This document shows positions 4,241-11,545 of a DNA stretch of 11,545 nucleotides, one piece after another. The stretch spans positions 1 to 11,545 of the forward strand of contig CAYGGG010000026.1 in NCBI GenBank assembly GCA_964349455.1, read 5' to 3'. The translations under genes and the position numbers were made by a program. Origin of the DNA: CSSED10-109M sp964349455 (GTDB taxonomy: Bacteria; Bacillota_I; Bacilli_A; RF39; UBA660). The stretch's first letter is position 1, and every line of letters starts with the position of its first letter. Under the pieces are notes generated by a model, which searched no databases, was not told the origin of the DNA, and saw only the letters and a list, made by a program, of their open reading frames with translations.

Positions 4241-6178
4241 TTATGCTAATTTTTCTAATTCACTAAAAATTTCTTTTAATCGCACTTCATCAATATACTG
4301 TAAACTATCTTTTTTTGCTAACAAAAGTAAATCAAAATCGTCTTTTAAATTAGCAATTTTAAACTTCATATCACCACTTTGCATACTACCAAACAAATCA
4401 CCACTACCTCTTAATTTAAAATCTTCTTCACTAATTAAAAACCCATCATTTGTTTTTTCCAAAATCTTTAACCTTTCACTATTTTGATCAGATAAAAAAA
4501 CACAATAAGATTGCAAATCACTTCGCCCGACTCTACCTCTTAGCTGATGCAATGTCGAAAGTCCAAACATATGACTATCATAGACAACCATCATCGTTGC
4601 ATTAGGATTATCAATTCCAACTTCAATAACGGTTGTACTAACCAAAATATTAATATTATTTTTCTTAAAATCGTTAATAATTGTTTCTTTTTCATCATTT
4701 TTTATCTTCCCATGTAAAAGACCAACCTTAAACTTTTTAGCAAACGCTTTTTCCATATTTTGATAGACTTGCATAACTGATTCCATATCAGTTTTTTCAC
4801 TTTCTTCAATTAAAGGTGCAATCACATACACTTGATGGTCTTTCTTTAATTCTTCTAGCATTAATTCTAAAACATCCTTTAACTGTTTCATTTTTTTTAC
4901 ATAAGTAATAATTTTTTTACGTCCACTTGGTTGTTCTTTAATGATACTAATATCCATATCACCATAAATTGTTAAAGCATATGTCCTTGGAATTGGCGTT
5001 GCGCTCATATATAAAATATCTGGTGTCATTCCTTTATTCATTAAATTCTTTCTTTGATTAACACCAAAGCGATGTTGTTCATCGGTAATAACAAGTCCTA
5101 AATTACTAAATAAAACATCATCAGTTAATAAGGCATGCGTGCCAATGATAATATCAATTTGATGTTCATTTAATTTTTGTTTAATTTCTTGTTTCTTTTT
5201 AATCGAACTAGTTAAAAGAGCAATATTTAAATTGGGGAATAATTTTTGAAAAGTTTCAAAATGTTGATTAGCAAGCACCTCAGTAGGTACCATTAAAACA
5301 CCTTGATAACCACTTAAATAATTAATATACAAAGCAACTAAAGCAACAATTGTCTTACCACTACCAACATCACCTTGTAACAGTCGATTCATTCTTTTTG
5401 AACTATTTAAATCAGCAAAAATATCATTAATTGCTTTTAATTGATCATTAGTCAATTGAAAGGGGATTTTTTTAAAATAATCTTCAACTTTTTTGAAATC
5501 AACATTTCGCTTTAATCCATTTTTCTTTTTATTTAATTTTAAATAATTAATTTTCAACATAAACAAAAATAATTCTTCATACTTTTGACGATAAATTGCT
5601 TTTTGCAATTTTTTTTGATCAGTTGGAAAATGAATTTCTTTTAAAGCTTCATCGATTGGTATAAATTGATATTTTTCAATTAAGGAGGTGGGCAAATAAG
5701 TTTTTGATTTATAATAGTAAAAAGCATTTCTAATCAAACTATTAATTTTTTTATTACTTAAAGCAGCTGTTTGATGATAAATTGGGGTGATTATTTTTTT
5801 AGGAGGAATTAGGCCAAACATTAATTCACTTGCAACTAGGGTATTTTTTAATCTTTCATATTTACCAATTAAAGTTATTTTAGTACCTTTAATTAATTTT
5901 GGTTTTAAAAAAGCACGATTATAAATATCAACATTAATTATTTTTCCATCAAAGTCAAATTTAAATTTAAGCAAATTTTTTCGAAAATTAAAATAGTAAA
6001 CAGTTGGTTCACTAATAACAGTTCCATCAACGATTACTTTTTCACTTTCTAAACTAGTTCTCGTTAAAACTTCATAGCGAAATGGATAATAAGTGATTAA
6101 ATTATCTAAATTAGTAATGTTGATTTTTTTTAAATTTTCAATCGTTTTGGGCCCAATTCCAGATAATTTTTCTAACAT
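4241..6178 (-). CDS. recG: ATP-dependent DNA helicase RecG
   Basis: A 645-residue branch-migration helicase that reverses stalled replication forks and processes Holliday junctions. An N-terminal helix-hairpin-helix-like stretch (LSGIGPKTIENLKK, 5-18) leads into the wedge/OB domain (about 48-125). Helicase motifs follow: Q-motif region QLTNDQ (241-246), Walker A QGDVGSGKT (268-276), motif Ia VPTEVLANQH, motif II DEQHR (366-370), motif III SATPIPRT (392-399), then STTVIEVGIDNPNAT and motif VI QLRGRVGRS (545-553). The RecG-specific C-terminal region FKLRGSGDLFG (587-597) is intact. It is slightly shorter than Bacillus RecG (about 680). The AGAGGTGA ribosome binding site is about 10 nt from the ATG. 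I see no strong promoter of its own; it may be read from the nuclease-like gene upstream. SSB, a known RecG partner, follows, but here lacks the tail RecG normally binds. Confidence 0.97.
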   Translation of the reverse strand: MLEKLSGIGPKTIENLKKINITNLDNLITYYPFRYEVLTRTSLESEKVIVDGTVISEPTVYYFNFRKNLLKFKFDFDGKIINVDIYNRAFLKPKLIKGTKITLIGKYERLKNTLVASELMFGLIPPKKIITPIYHQTAALSNKKINSLIRNAFYYYKSKTYLPTSLIEKYQFIPIDEALKEIHFPTDQKKLQKAIYRQKYEELFLFMLKINYLKLNKKKNGLKRNVDFKKVEDYFKKIPFQLTNDQLKAINDIFADLNSSKRMNRLLQGDVGSGKTIVALVALYINYLSGYQGVLMVPTEVLANQHFETFQKLFPNLNIALLTSSIKKKQEIKQKLNEHQIDIIIGTHALLTDDVLFSNLGLVITDEQHRFGVNQRKNLMNKGMTPDILYMSATPIPRTYALTIYGDMDISIIKEQPSGRKKIITYVKKMKQLKDVLELMLEELKKDHQVYVIAPLIEESEKTDMESVMQVYQNMEKAFAKKFKVGLLHGKIKNDEKETIINDFKKNNINILVSTTVIEVGIDNPNATMMVVYDSHMFGLSTLHQLRGRVGRSDLQSYCVFLSDQNSERLKILEKTNDGFLISEEDFKLRGSGDLFGSMQSGDMKFKIANLKDDFDLLLLAKKDSLQYIDEVRLKEIFSELEKLA

Positions 6179-6211
6179 TTAACTATTTCACCTCTTTTTT
6201 TCATTTTTCAC

Positions 6212-6240
6212 TTGACTTTTTTAAAAAAATCGTTTAGTAT
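6212..6240 (+). promoter_or_regulatory. Strong plus-strand promoter in the recG leader region
   Basis: TTGACT (6212-6217), 17-bp spacer, TAGTAT (6235-6240): five of six consensus bases at each hexamer. It points away from recG and has no open reading frame downstream, only hairpins and a terminator. Confidence 0.7.
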
Positions 6241-6246
6241 ATAACC

Positions 6247-6335
6247 ACCAATTCGATTTGGATTGGTGCTAGTTTACACTAGCCGACCCCTTTTTATTCT
6301 TTTTGCGGACTGCTTATGGCAGTCCAATTTTTTTT
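6247..6335 (+). ncRNA. Predicted small RNA of about 90 nt, C-rich, three hairpins
   Basis: A transcript begun about 7 nt after the -10 at 6240 would start near 6247. Hairpin 1 is 6246-6254 with 6260-6268 (9 pairs, one G-U); its first pair may fall at or just outside the start. Hairpin 2 is 6268-6273 with 6278-6283. A single-stranded pyrimidine stretch CGACCCCTTTTTATTC (6284-6299) follows, then a terminator hairpin at 6307-6325 and eight T. Unpaired C-rich segments between hairpins are typical of Firmicute regulatory RNAs such as RsaE/RoxS, which pair with ribosome binding sites, but the sequence does not match any RNA I recognise. Its 3' end is antisense to the last codons of the thermonuclease-like gene. 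No coding potential is seen. The model is an inference from promoter and terminator signals. Confidence 0.6.
6307..6335 (+). terminator. Rho-independent terminator of the small RNA
   Basis: Perfect 7-bp stem GGACTGC / GCAGTCC (6307-6313 with 6319-6325), 5-nt loop, then AA and eight T to 6335 on the plus strand. It overlaps the stop codon of the minus-strand gene (6314-6316). The minus-strand reading has no T run. Confidence 0.75.
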
Positions 6336-6994
6336 ATTTTATTTAAAACAATTAAAAAATCACTTAATACTAAAACAACAGTTAAAACATATAGCAAGAT
6401 TAAAAAAGTTTTTAAATAAATATTTTCATATTTATATATACGATTAAGATAGCTTTTATATCTTCGATGATAATGAAAAAATATTATATTTATCAAACTG
6501 ATCAACAATAAAGTTGAGGTGCCAATCATCACAAGTTCTTTTTCTTGATTAGATTCAGACCATATGCCGATTTTGTTTTTAACAGCTTCTTTTTCTTTTA
6601 ATTCTAACAATTCTGTATACTTATAATCACCATAAAGATAAGCAACCCGACCCATCCCATTTTCAATTATTAATTCTTGCAATAATGCATCATCAACAAA
6701 CACCCAAGCAAGCAAACGATTATAGCGATCATATAAATCACTATCCGCTTCATATTCTAAAGTAATTACTCCAGCACTCTTTAATTTCTGACAAGTAAAT
6801 TCACTTGCTTCTTTTCCGAAAAATTCTTTTTTTGTTGTATACTCTGGGGTATCAATTGCTAAAAAACGAGTTGATTTGTTTTCGCCTTCAACAATGAAGC
6901 TAGCAGTATCACCATCAATGCAACGATCAAGTTGAACGATTTGAGCGTTTACAATAATCGGTATAAACAAAATTAATATTATCAACCATTTCAT
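6314..6994 (-). CDS. Exported thermonuclease (SNase)-like protein with C-terminal membrane helices
   Basis: A 226-residue protein. An N-terminal signal or anchor segment MKWLIILILFIPIIVNA is followed by an SNase domain (about 18-147): CIDGDTASF (Asp27, Asp29), TRFLAIDTPE (Arg43, Asp48, Glu51), GKEASEF, and DRYNRLLAWVF (Arg93). These match the calcium-binding and catalytic Asp, Arg and Glu of staphylococcal nuclease. Two hydrophobic helices follow (about 156-173 and 195-218) with a Lys/Arg/Tyr-rich loop between, so the nuclease domain is probably membrane-tethered and faces outward. Such enzymes degrade external DNA and RNA. I start at the ATG at 6994 because it has a GGTGAG ribosome binding site and begins the signal segment; a start eight codons earlier lacks one. 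Promoter 7010-7038 overlaps the upstream gene's terminator. Confidence 0.87.
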   Translation of the reverse strand: MKWLIILILFIPIIVNAQIVQLDRCIDGDTASFIVEGENKSTRFLAIDTPEYTTKKEFFGKEASEFTCQKLKSAGVITLEYEADSDLYDRYNRLLAWVFVDDALLQELIIENGMGRVAYLYGDYKYTELLELKEKEAVKNKIGIWSESNQEKELVMIGTSTLLLISLINIIFFHYHRRYKSYLNRIYKYENIYLKTFLILLYVLTVVLVLSDFLIVLNKIKKIGLP

Positions 6995-6998
6995 TTTC

Positions 6999-7004
6999 TC
7001 ACCA
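6999..7004 (-). promoter_or_regulatory. Ribosome binding site fixing the thermonuclease start
   Basis: GGTGAG on the minus strand, 4 nt from the ATG at 6994. The alternative ATG at 7018 would place this site inside the coding region and the start upstream of the promoter -10. Confidence 0.75.
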
Positions 7005-7009
7005 CTTTT

Positions 7010-7038
7010 ATTATACAAAAAAAAATCTTTTTTGACAA
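7010..7038 (-). promoter_or_regulatory. Promoter of the thermonuclease-like gene
   Basis: TTGTCA (7033-7038), 17-bp spacer, perfect TATAAT (7010-7015) on the minus strand. The -35 falls mostly in the loop of the upstream terminator. Confidence 0.7.
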
Positions 7039-7048
7039 AGATTTTTTT
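7017..7048 (-). terminator. Rho-independent terminator of the giant surface-protein gene
   Basis: Perfect 12-bp stem (7019-7030 with 7037-7048), 6-nt loop, and T residues on to 7017 on the minus strand. It begins 25 bp after the stop codon. Confidence 0.7.
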
Positions 7049-7073
7049 ATAACAAATTTTGATTTATAATAAT

Positions 7074-10000
7074 TTAATTTTTTACACAACGAACTGATGC
7101 TCCAACTGGCTGGGAAATGGCACCCTTATTAATACTTGATCCACCACTCAACATAGTTCGTCGCCAAGCGTTGCTGTCTTTTGGTGTTGAAGTCCATAAA
7201 TCTAGAAGACTACCAACAGAATAGAGCGTACCATCATTTAGCCGGCCCCCAGTATATAATCCGTTAAAACCATATGTATCTATTCCGCCTTGCGTAACAC
7301 TAATATATGTGATCCGATTTGTTCCACCAAAATTTGTTAGCGTGAACCAATTTGCATCTGTTGGCACTTTCCAACCTGTTGGGCATAAGCCTTGCGCACC
7401 TTCAGTTGTGCTACCATTCATTGCTGCCTTCCACTGGTATAATACCTCGTTTTGGTCCCAACCACTACCACCATTTATTCGACAGGCCAACTGATTAGTG
7501 TTCCATGCATTTGACAAACATCCATTATGAGTAGCACGTAAATTTTCGGCAAACCAACATTGTGTTCCAATTTGTACGGTTGCATAATTAACACCTTGCC
7601 AATTTACTGCTTGGCCACAGCTCCATGCCGTAACCCAATTAGCAGTTATTGTTTGGTTTCCTGTTACATTTGTAACTTCTCCGGTACTTGTGTTTAATGT
7701 TCCACCGCTTCCACTTGTTCTTGAAAAACTAGATAATGTATATCCTGATCTTGAACAAGAAGGTGCGGCTGATGTACTACCATGATTTATTGTTCTTGAT
7801 GTTGGCGTACATGAACCGCCATTAGCGTTATAAGTTACCGTGTAACTATTAATTGTCCAATCAGCTCTAATGGTCATATTTTGCTGAACATTACTACAAA
7901 TACCAGTTGATGGAGTGAATGTTCCAGCACAACTACCTACGCTTAACGTATAGCCATTTAATGTATAATTTGTTCTTGAACAAGATGGATTTGTTGAAGC
8001 ACTACCATGATCAACAATGATTGGAGATGTGCTACATGAACCACTATTTGCATCAAAAGTAACAATATATGAATTCAACATGAAATTGGCCTGGATCGTT
8101 AAATTTTCAGTAACATTTATTACTTCCCCTGTGGATGAATTTAAAATACCACTTGTTCCACTAGTCATTAAGAAGTGTGTGAAATGATAACCAATATTAG
8201 TCGTATGTCCTGGTGCATCAGCCGTCCCCCCATGCGCTACTACTCTTGATGATGTATTAACCGAACCACCTGTTGTGGCCGTATAAGTTACTGTGTAAGT
8301 ATTAATTATAAAGTTTGCTCTAATTGTCATTGCTTCTCTAACACTACTACATATCCCAGTGCTATTATTAAATGTTCCACTACAAGCTCCACTTTCAACT
8401 GTAAAATTAACAAAAGTATAATTCGTACTTGGCGTTGCGCTTGTTCCATTATTAGCTAAATCCCAATTAACTACTTCCGAACTTGTTCCAACACTTCCAC
8501 CAGTACTTGCGGTATATGAAACAGTATAAGTATTAATCGTGAAATTAGCTCTTACCGTCATATGACCAATTACATTTGTGACTGCTCCCGTACTTGTATT
8601 TAATGTTCCATTGCCACTTCCACTAGTAATTTCAAAATTAGAAAATGTGTATCCCGTATTCGCACTATGACCTGGTGCAGCAGATGTTCCACCATGCGTT
8701 ACTACTCTTGAAGCGATGCTGACTGTCCCGCCAGTGCTTGCTATATAACTTATCGTATATTCATTTAAAGTAAAGCTTGCTTCAATCGTCATATTACCAA
8801 TTACATTTGTAACATTACCAGTTGATGTATTTAAATCACCATTACCAACGCCACTTACGGCTGTATAATGTGAGAATGTATATCCTGGATCAACTGTTAT
8901 TGTTGGTGTTGTTGATGATCCCCCATGAGTCACAGTTCTGAAGGTTGGATTAAACGATGCACCTTGATTTGATTGATAATTAACGGTATATGAATTAATT
9001 GTAAAGTTTGCTCTTACCGTAATTGCTTCTCTAACGCTACTACAAACTCCAGTAGCTCCGCTAAATGTTCCGTTACAAGCTCCACTTTCCAGCGTATAAT
9101 TTGTAAAACTATACCCAGTACTTGGATTTGCAACCGTTCCATTGTTAGCTGAATTCCAATTAACTGATTCACTACTTGGATTAACACTTCCACCGGTTCC
9201 TGCTGTGTATGAAACAGTATAACTATTAATTGCAAAATTTGCTCTAATTGTTTGATTTCCTGTTACATTTGTAACTGCTCCCGTACTTGTATTTAAAGTT
9301 CCACCACTTCCACTTGTTCTTTCAAAGTTAACAAAATGATAACCAGTATTAGCGGTATGTCCCGGTGCTGCTGAGTCACCACCATGACTTACCGTTCTTG
9401 ATGAAACAGTAACTGAACCACCAGTACTTGCTGTATATGAAACAGTATAACTATTAAGCGTAAAGTTTGCTTGAATAGTCATCGCCCCAGTTACATTTGT
9501 AACTGCTCCCGTACTACTATTTAAAGTTCCATTACCTGCACCACTTGTTACAGTAAAATTAGCAAAAGTATAACCAGTAGTTGGTGTTGGCGTGACTGCC
9601 GCTGACGTTCCACCATGATCTACTACTCTTGAGGTTGGTGATACACTTCCACCTGTTCCTGCTTGATATGTTATTGTATATTGATTTATTTCAAAATTTG
9701 CTCTAATTGTCTGATTTCCAGTTACACCAGTAACTGCTCCAGTACTTGTATTTAAAGAACCGCCACTTCCGAAAGTTCTTTCAAAATCAACAAAATGATA
9801 ACCAATATTAGCGGTATGTCCTGGTGCTGCTGAATCACCACCATGATTTACCGTTCTTGATGAAACAGTAACTGAACCACCAATACTTGCTGTATATGAA
9901 ACGGTATAAGTATTAATTGTAAAATTTGCTCTTACCGTAATTGCTTCTCGAACACTACTACAAATACCAGTACTATTGCTAAATGTTCCATCACAGCTTC

Positions 10001-11486
10001 CACTAGTAATTGTAAAATTAGTAAAACTATATCCAGTACTCGGTGTTGCGCTTGTTCCAATGTTAGCTGAATCCCAATTAACTACTTCCGAACCTGTTCC
10101 AACACCACCACCAGCACTTGCTGTATACGAAACTGTATAAGTATTGATTGTAAAATTTGCTCTTACTGTCAAGTTACCAATTACATTAGTGACTGCTCCC
10201 GTACTTGTATTTAATGTTCCATTACCACTGCCGCTGGTAATTGAAAAATTATCAAAACTATAACCCGTATTCGCACTATGACCAGGTGCAGCAGATGTCC
10301 CACCATGCGTTACAACTCTTGATGCAGTATTAACCGAACCACCAATTCCTGTCGTATATGAAACCGTATATTCATTTAAAACAAAACTAGCTTCAATTGT
10401 CATATTACCAACTACATTTGTAACATTACCAGTTGAGGTATTTAATTCACCATTACCAACACCAGTAATAACTGTGTAATGTGAAAATGTATAACCTTCT
10501 TCGATTTCAACACTTGGCGTTGTTGCATCACTACCATGATTTACCGTTCGGTAATTTGGACTAAAAGTTGCCCCTTGATTTGATTGATAATTAACAGTAT
10601 ATTGTCTAACACTAAAATTAGCTCTAATTGTCATATCACCAATTACATTACTAATATTACCATTACTTAAATTTAAATCACCGTTACCAGATCCTTCAAT
10701 AACTGTAAAATTAACAAAATCATAACCAGTATTCTCAGTTACATCCGGTCCTAAAGCAATTTCATCTTCTAATACATATTTAGATAATGGATCAACACTG
10801 CCACCAGTTCCTGCTCCATAAGTTATTGTATAAACATTTGGTGACACAACTGTAATTAAGTCATCAGTTTCAACCCCCGCAATTCGAACTCTAAACGTAT
10901 ACGTCGTTCCTGGTTCTAAATCAACAAAAGTTCTTGATGATTGCCAATTAATTCCATTAAGACTATACTCAACATTAGGTCCACTAACACTTGGTAAAAT
11001 AGCAGTTAATTTGCCATTTTCTTGTAATGTCCACTCAATCAATCCCGCAAAATCAGTTATTTCGCAATCTTCTGTCATATCAGATAATCTAGTTACCGTT
11101 ACTTCTTTATTATTAAATGCTTTTTGAACACACCAATAACCATCATTAATCGCCATTTGGACTTTACAATTTTGATTAATAACAATTACCCCATCGGCTG
11201 GTGCTCTACCAGAAAAGGCTATCATATCTTCAGAAGTAATGACTCCATCTTCAAAAACAACTTCCATTATTTTTGAATCACCTTTTACTAAATTAGCCAT
11301 ACATTCATTTTCTGATGTTTTTGAAAGACCATAAGCTGAAGATTCAAAAGCTCCTTTTCTAGCTTCTCCTATTACATTCAACACAATTGGCATTGCAATT
11401 AATAAAATAATTGCTAAAATGACAATTACTGCTAGTAATTCAATTAGCGTAAATCCTTTCTTTTTAACATAAAATAATTTTTTCAT
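7074..11486 (-). CDS. Giant pilin-like surface protein: prepilin N-terminus, 14 InlB/Flg_new-type repeats, FISUMP domain
   Basis: A 1470-residue predicted surface protein. Residues 1-40 are a type IV prepilin leader: MKKLFYVKKKG, then FTLIELLAVIVILAIILLIAMP, with the prepilin peptidase cleavage site between Gly11 and Phe12 and the usual Glu16. A small pilin-like globular part with Cys62, 107, 119 and 141 follows, then an FN3-like segment (about 150-217). Fourteen tandem ~76-residue repeats span 219-1287, each starting YTVxYxAxxGGSV and ending ANFxIN, like Listeria-Bacteroides (InlB B / Flg_new) repeats. Residues 1288-1470 are a Fibrobacter succinogenes major paralogous (FISUMP) domain (VQIGTQCWFAENLR, LCPTGWKVPTD, SVRCVKN). 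Likely role: an adhesin carried on or through a pseudopilus; this is inference. Ribosome binding site AAAGGGAG about 8 nt from the ATG. It has no LPXTG anchor. Pilus assembly genes are not in the window. Confidence 0.88.
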   Translation of the reverse strand: MKKLFYVKKKGFTLIELLAVIVILAIILLIAMPIVLNVIGEARKGAFESSAYGLSKTSENECMANLVKGDSKIMEVVFEDGVITSEDMIAFSGRAPADGVIVINQNCKVQMAINDGYWCVQKAFNNKEVTVTRLSDMTEDCEITDFAGLIEWTLQENGKLTAILPSVSGPNVEYSLNGINWQSSRTFVDLEPGTTYTFRVRIAGVETDDLITVVSPNVYTITYGAGTGGSVDPLSKYVLEDEIALGPDVTENTGYDFVNFTVIEGSGNGDLNLSNGNISNVIGDMTIRANFSVRQYTVNYQSNQGATFSPNYRTVNHGSDATTPSVEIEEGYTFSHYTVITGVGNGELNTSTGNVTNVVGNMTIEASFVLNEYTVSYTTGIGGSVNTASRVVTHGGTSAAPGHSANTGYSFDNFSITSGSGNGTLNTSTGAVTNVIGNLTVRANFTINTYTVSYTASAGGGVGTGSEVVNWDSANIGTSATPSTGYSFTNFTITSGSCDGTFSNSTGICSSVREAITVRANFTINTYTVSYTASIGGSVTVSSRTVNHGGDSAAPGHTANIGYHFVDFERTFGSGGSLNTSTGAVTGVTGNQTIRANFEINQYTITYQAGTGGSVSPTSRVVDHGGTSAAVTPTPTTGYTFANFTVTSGAGNGTLNSSTGAVTNVTGAMTIQANFTLNSYTVSYTASTGGSVTVSSRTVSHGGDSAAPGHTANTGYHFVNFERTSGSGGTLNTSTGAVTNVTGNQTIRANFAINSYTVSYTAGTGGSVNPSSESVNWNSANNGTVANPSTGYSFTNYTLESGACNGTFSGATGVCSSVREAITVRANFTINSYTVNYQSNQGASFNPTFRTVTHGGSSTTPTITVDPGYTFSHYTAVSGVGNGDLNTSTGNVTNVIGNMTIEASFTLNEYTISYIASTGGTVSIASRVVTHGGTSAAPGHSANTGYTFSNFEITSGSGNGTLNTSTGAVTNVIGHMTVRANFTINTYTVSYTASTGGSVGTSSEVVNWDLANNGTSATPSTNYTFVNFTVESGACSGTFNNSTGICSSVREAMTIRANFIINTYTVTYTATTGGSVNTSSRVVAHGGTADAPGHTTNIGYHFTHFLMTSGTSGILNSSTGEVINVTENLTIQANFMLNSYIVTFDANSGSCSTSPIIVDHGSASTNPSCSRTNYTLNGYTLSVGSCAGTFTPSTGICSNVQQNMTIRADWTINSYTVTYNANGGSCTPTSRTINHGSTSAAPSCSRSGYTLSSFSRTSGSGGTLNTSTGEVTNVTGNQTITANWVTAWSCGQAVNWQGVNYATVQIGTQCWFAENLRATHNGCLSNAWNTNQLACRINGGSGWDQNEVLYQWKAAMNGSTTEGAQGLCPTGWKVPTDANWFTLTNFGGTNRITYISVTQGGIDTYGFNGLYTGGRLNDGTLYSVGSLLDLWTSTPKDSNAWRRTMLSGGSSINKGAISQPVGASVRCVKN
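7626..10832 (-). repeat. Array of 14 tandem ~230-bp coding repeats
   Basis: Each unit encodes 73-77 residues with the frame kept throughout. Boundaries in residues: 219, 296, 373, 450, 527, 603, 680, 756, 833, 910, 987, 1064, 1140, 1215, ending 1287. Units fall into types: A (NYQSNQG: units 2, 9), B (GHSANTGY: 3, 10), C (two Cys, CSSVREA: 4, 8, 11) and D (GYHF: 5, 7, 12). Units 13 and 14 are the most diverged and carry extra Cys. Units 5 and 7 are identical at 67 of 76 residues. Confidence 0.9.
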
Positions 11487-11511
11487 AAAAAAACTCCCTT
11501 TCTTTTTGATT

Positions 11512-11517
11512 ACTATA
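11512..11517 (-). promoter_or_regulatory. Possible -10 of the giant surface-protein gene
   Basis: TATAGT on the minus strand, 25 bp before the ATG. The position 17 bp upstream reads TTATAA, a weak -35, close to the window edge. Confidence 0.35.
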
Positions 11518-11545
11518 CTAATATTACACTTAAATTATAAAATTA

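Noticed and set aside
6236..6313. Leader riboswitch for recG on the minus strand
   Set aside because: The hairpins exist on both strands, but the promoter match and the terminator T run favour the plus strand; the minus-strand -10 (TATACT at 6236-6241) has no usable -35.
7309..7494. Plus-strand open frame of 61 codons
   Set aside because: Antisense to the FISUMP domain, with no start signals.
9014..9235. Minus-strand open frame of 73 codons in another frame of the repeat array
   Set aside because: Out-of-frame reading of the coding repeats; stays open because the repeats are periodic and stop-poor.
7626..10832. CRISPR array or non-coding satellite
   Set aside because: The repeat is ~230 bp with no constant spacer pattern, and the reading frame is kept across all 14 units.

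Overview
The window is very AT-rich, uses the standard genetic code (TGG for Trp, TGA as a stop) and has strong Firmicute-type ribosome binding sites (AGGAGG, GAGGTGA). Every protein gene is on the minus strand and intergenic gaps are very short. An RpoZ of Firmicute type, a Bacillus-like pyrimidine-nucleoside phosphorylase, RecG, a tail-less SSB, and a pilin fused to Listeria-Bacteroides-type repeats and a Fibrobacter-paralogous (FISUMP) domain suggest an uncultured low-GC Bacilli / Mycoplasmatota-like host bacterium with a compact genome. That placement is an inference from gene content; no rRNA or other marker is present.

Layout, from high to low coordinates (the direction of transcription): (i) 7074-11486, a 1470-residue surface protein with a type IV prepilin N-terminus, an FN3-like segment, 14 tandem ~76-residue repeats and a C-terminal FISUMP domain; (ii) 6314-6994, an exported thermonuclease-like protein with two C-terminal membrane helices; (iii) 6212-6335, a plus-strand promoter, three hairpins and a terminator, read here as an unannotated small RNA of about 90 nt; (iv) 4241-6178 recG; (v) 3770-4108 ssb, overlapped by (vi) 2869-3777, a DUF1016/YhcG-type PD-(D/E)XK nuclease; (vii) 2137-2772, a peptidase S51 / class I glutamine-amidotransferase-like protein with Cys in place of the usual Ser nucleophile; (viii) 1705-2061, an XRE regulator whose promoter is bracketed by two related operators; (ix) 399-1661 deoA/pdp; (x) 152-346 rpoZ; (xi) 1-94, the start of an unidentified gene.

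The most notable signal is the nuclease gene between ssb and the S51 gene. It is flanked by a 30-bp direct repeat (29/30 identical, offset 967 bp). The proximal copy is the 3' end of ssb. The distal copy still reads in the ssb frame as KVIFLSSKNSN-stop and leads straight into a terminator-like hairpin. The nuclease gene also uses ATA for most of its isoleucines (21 of 35 by hand count), whereas recG next door almost always uses ATT. This looks like a ~1-kb nuclease cassette that entered the 3' end of ssb and pushed the old gene end and terminator away.

Regulation is compact. Terminator hairpins often overlap the stop codon of the upstream gene, and the -35 element of the next gene's promoter often lies in or beside the hairpin loop. 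Most genes therefore look separately transcribed despite the tight packing; ssb plus the nuclease is the clearest co-transcribed pair.
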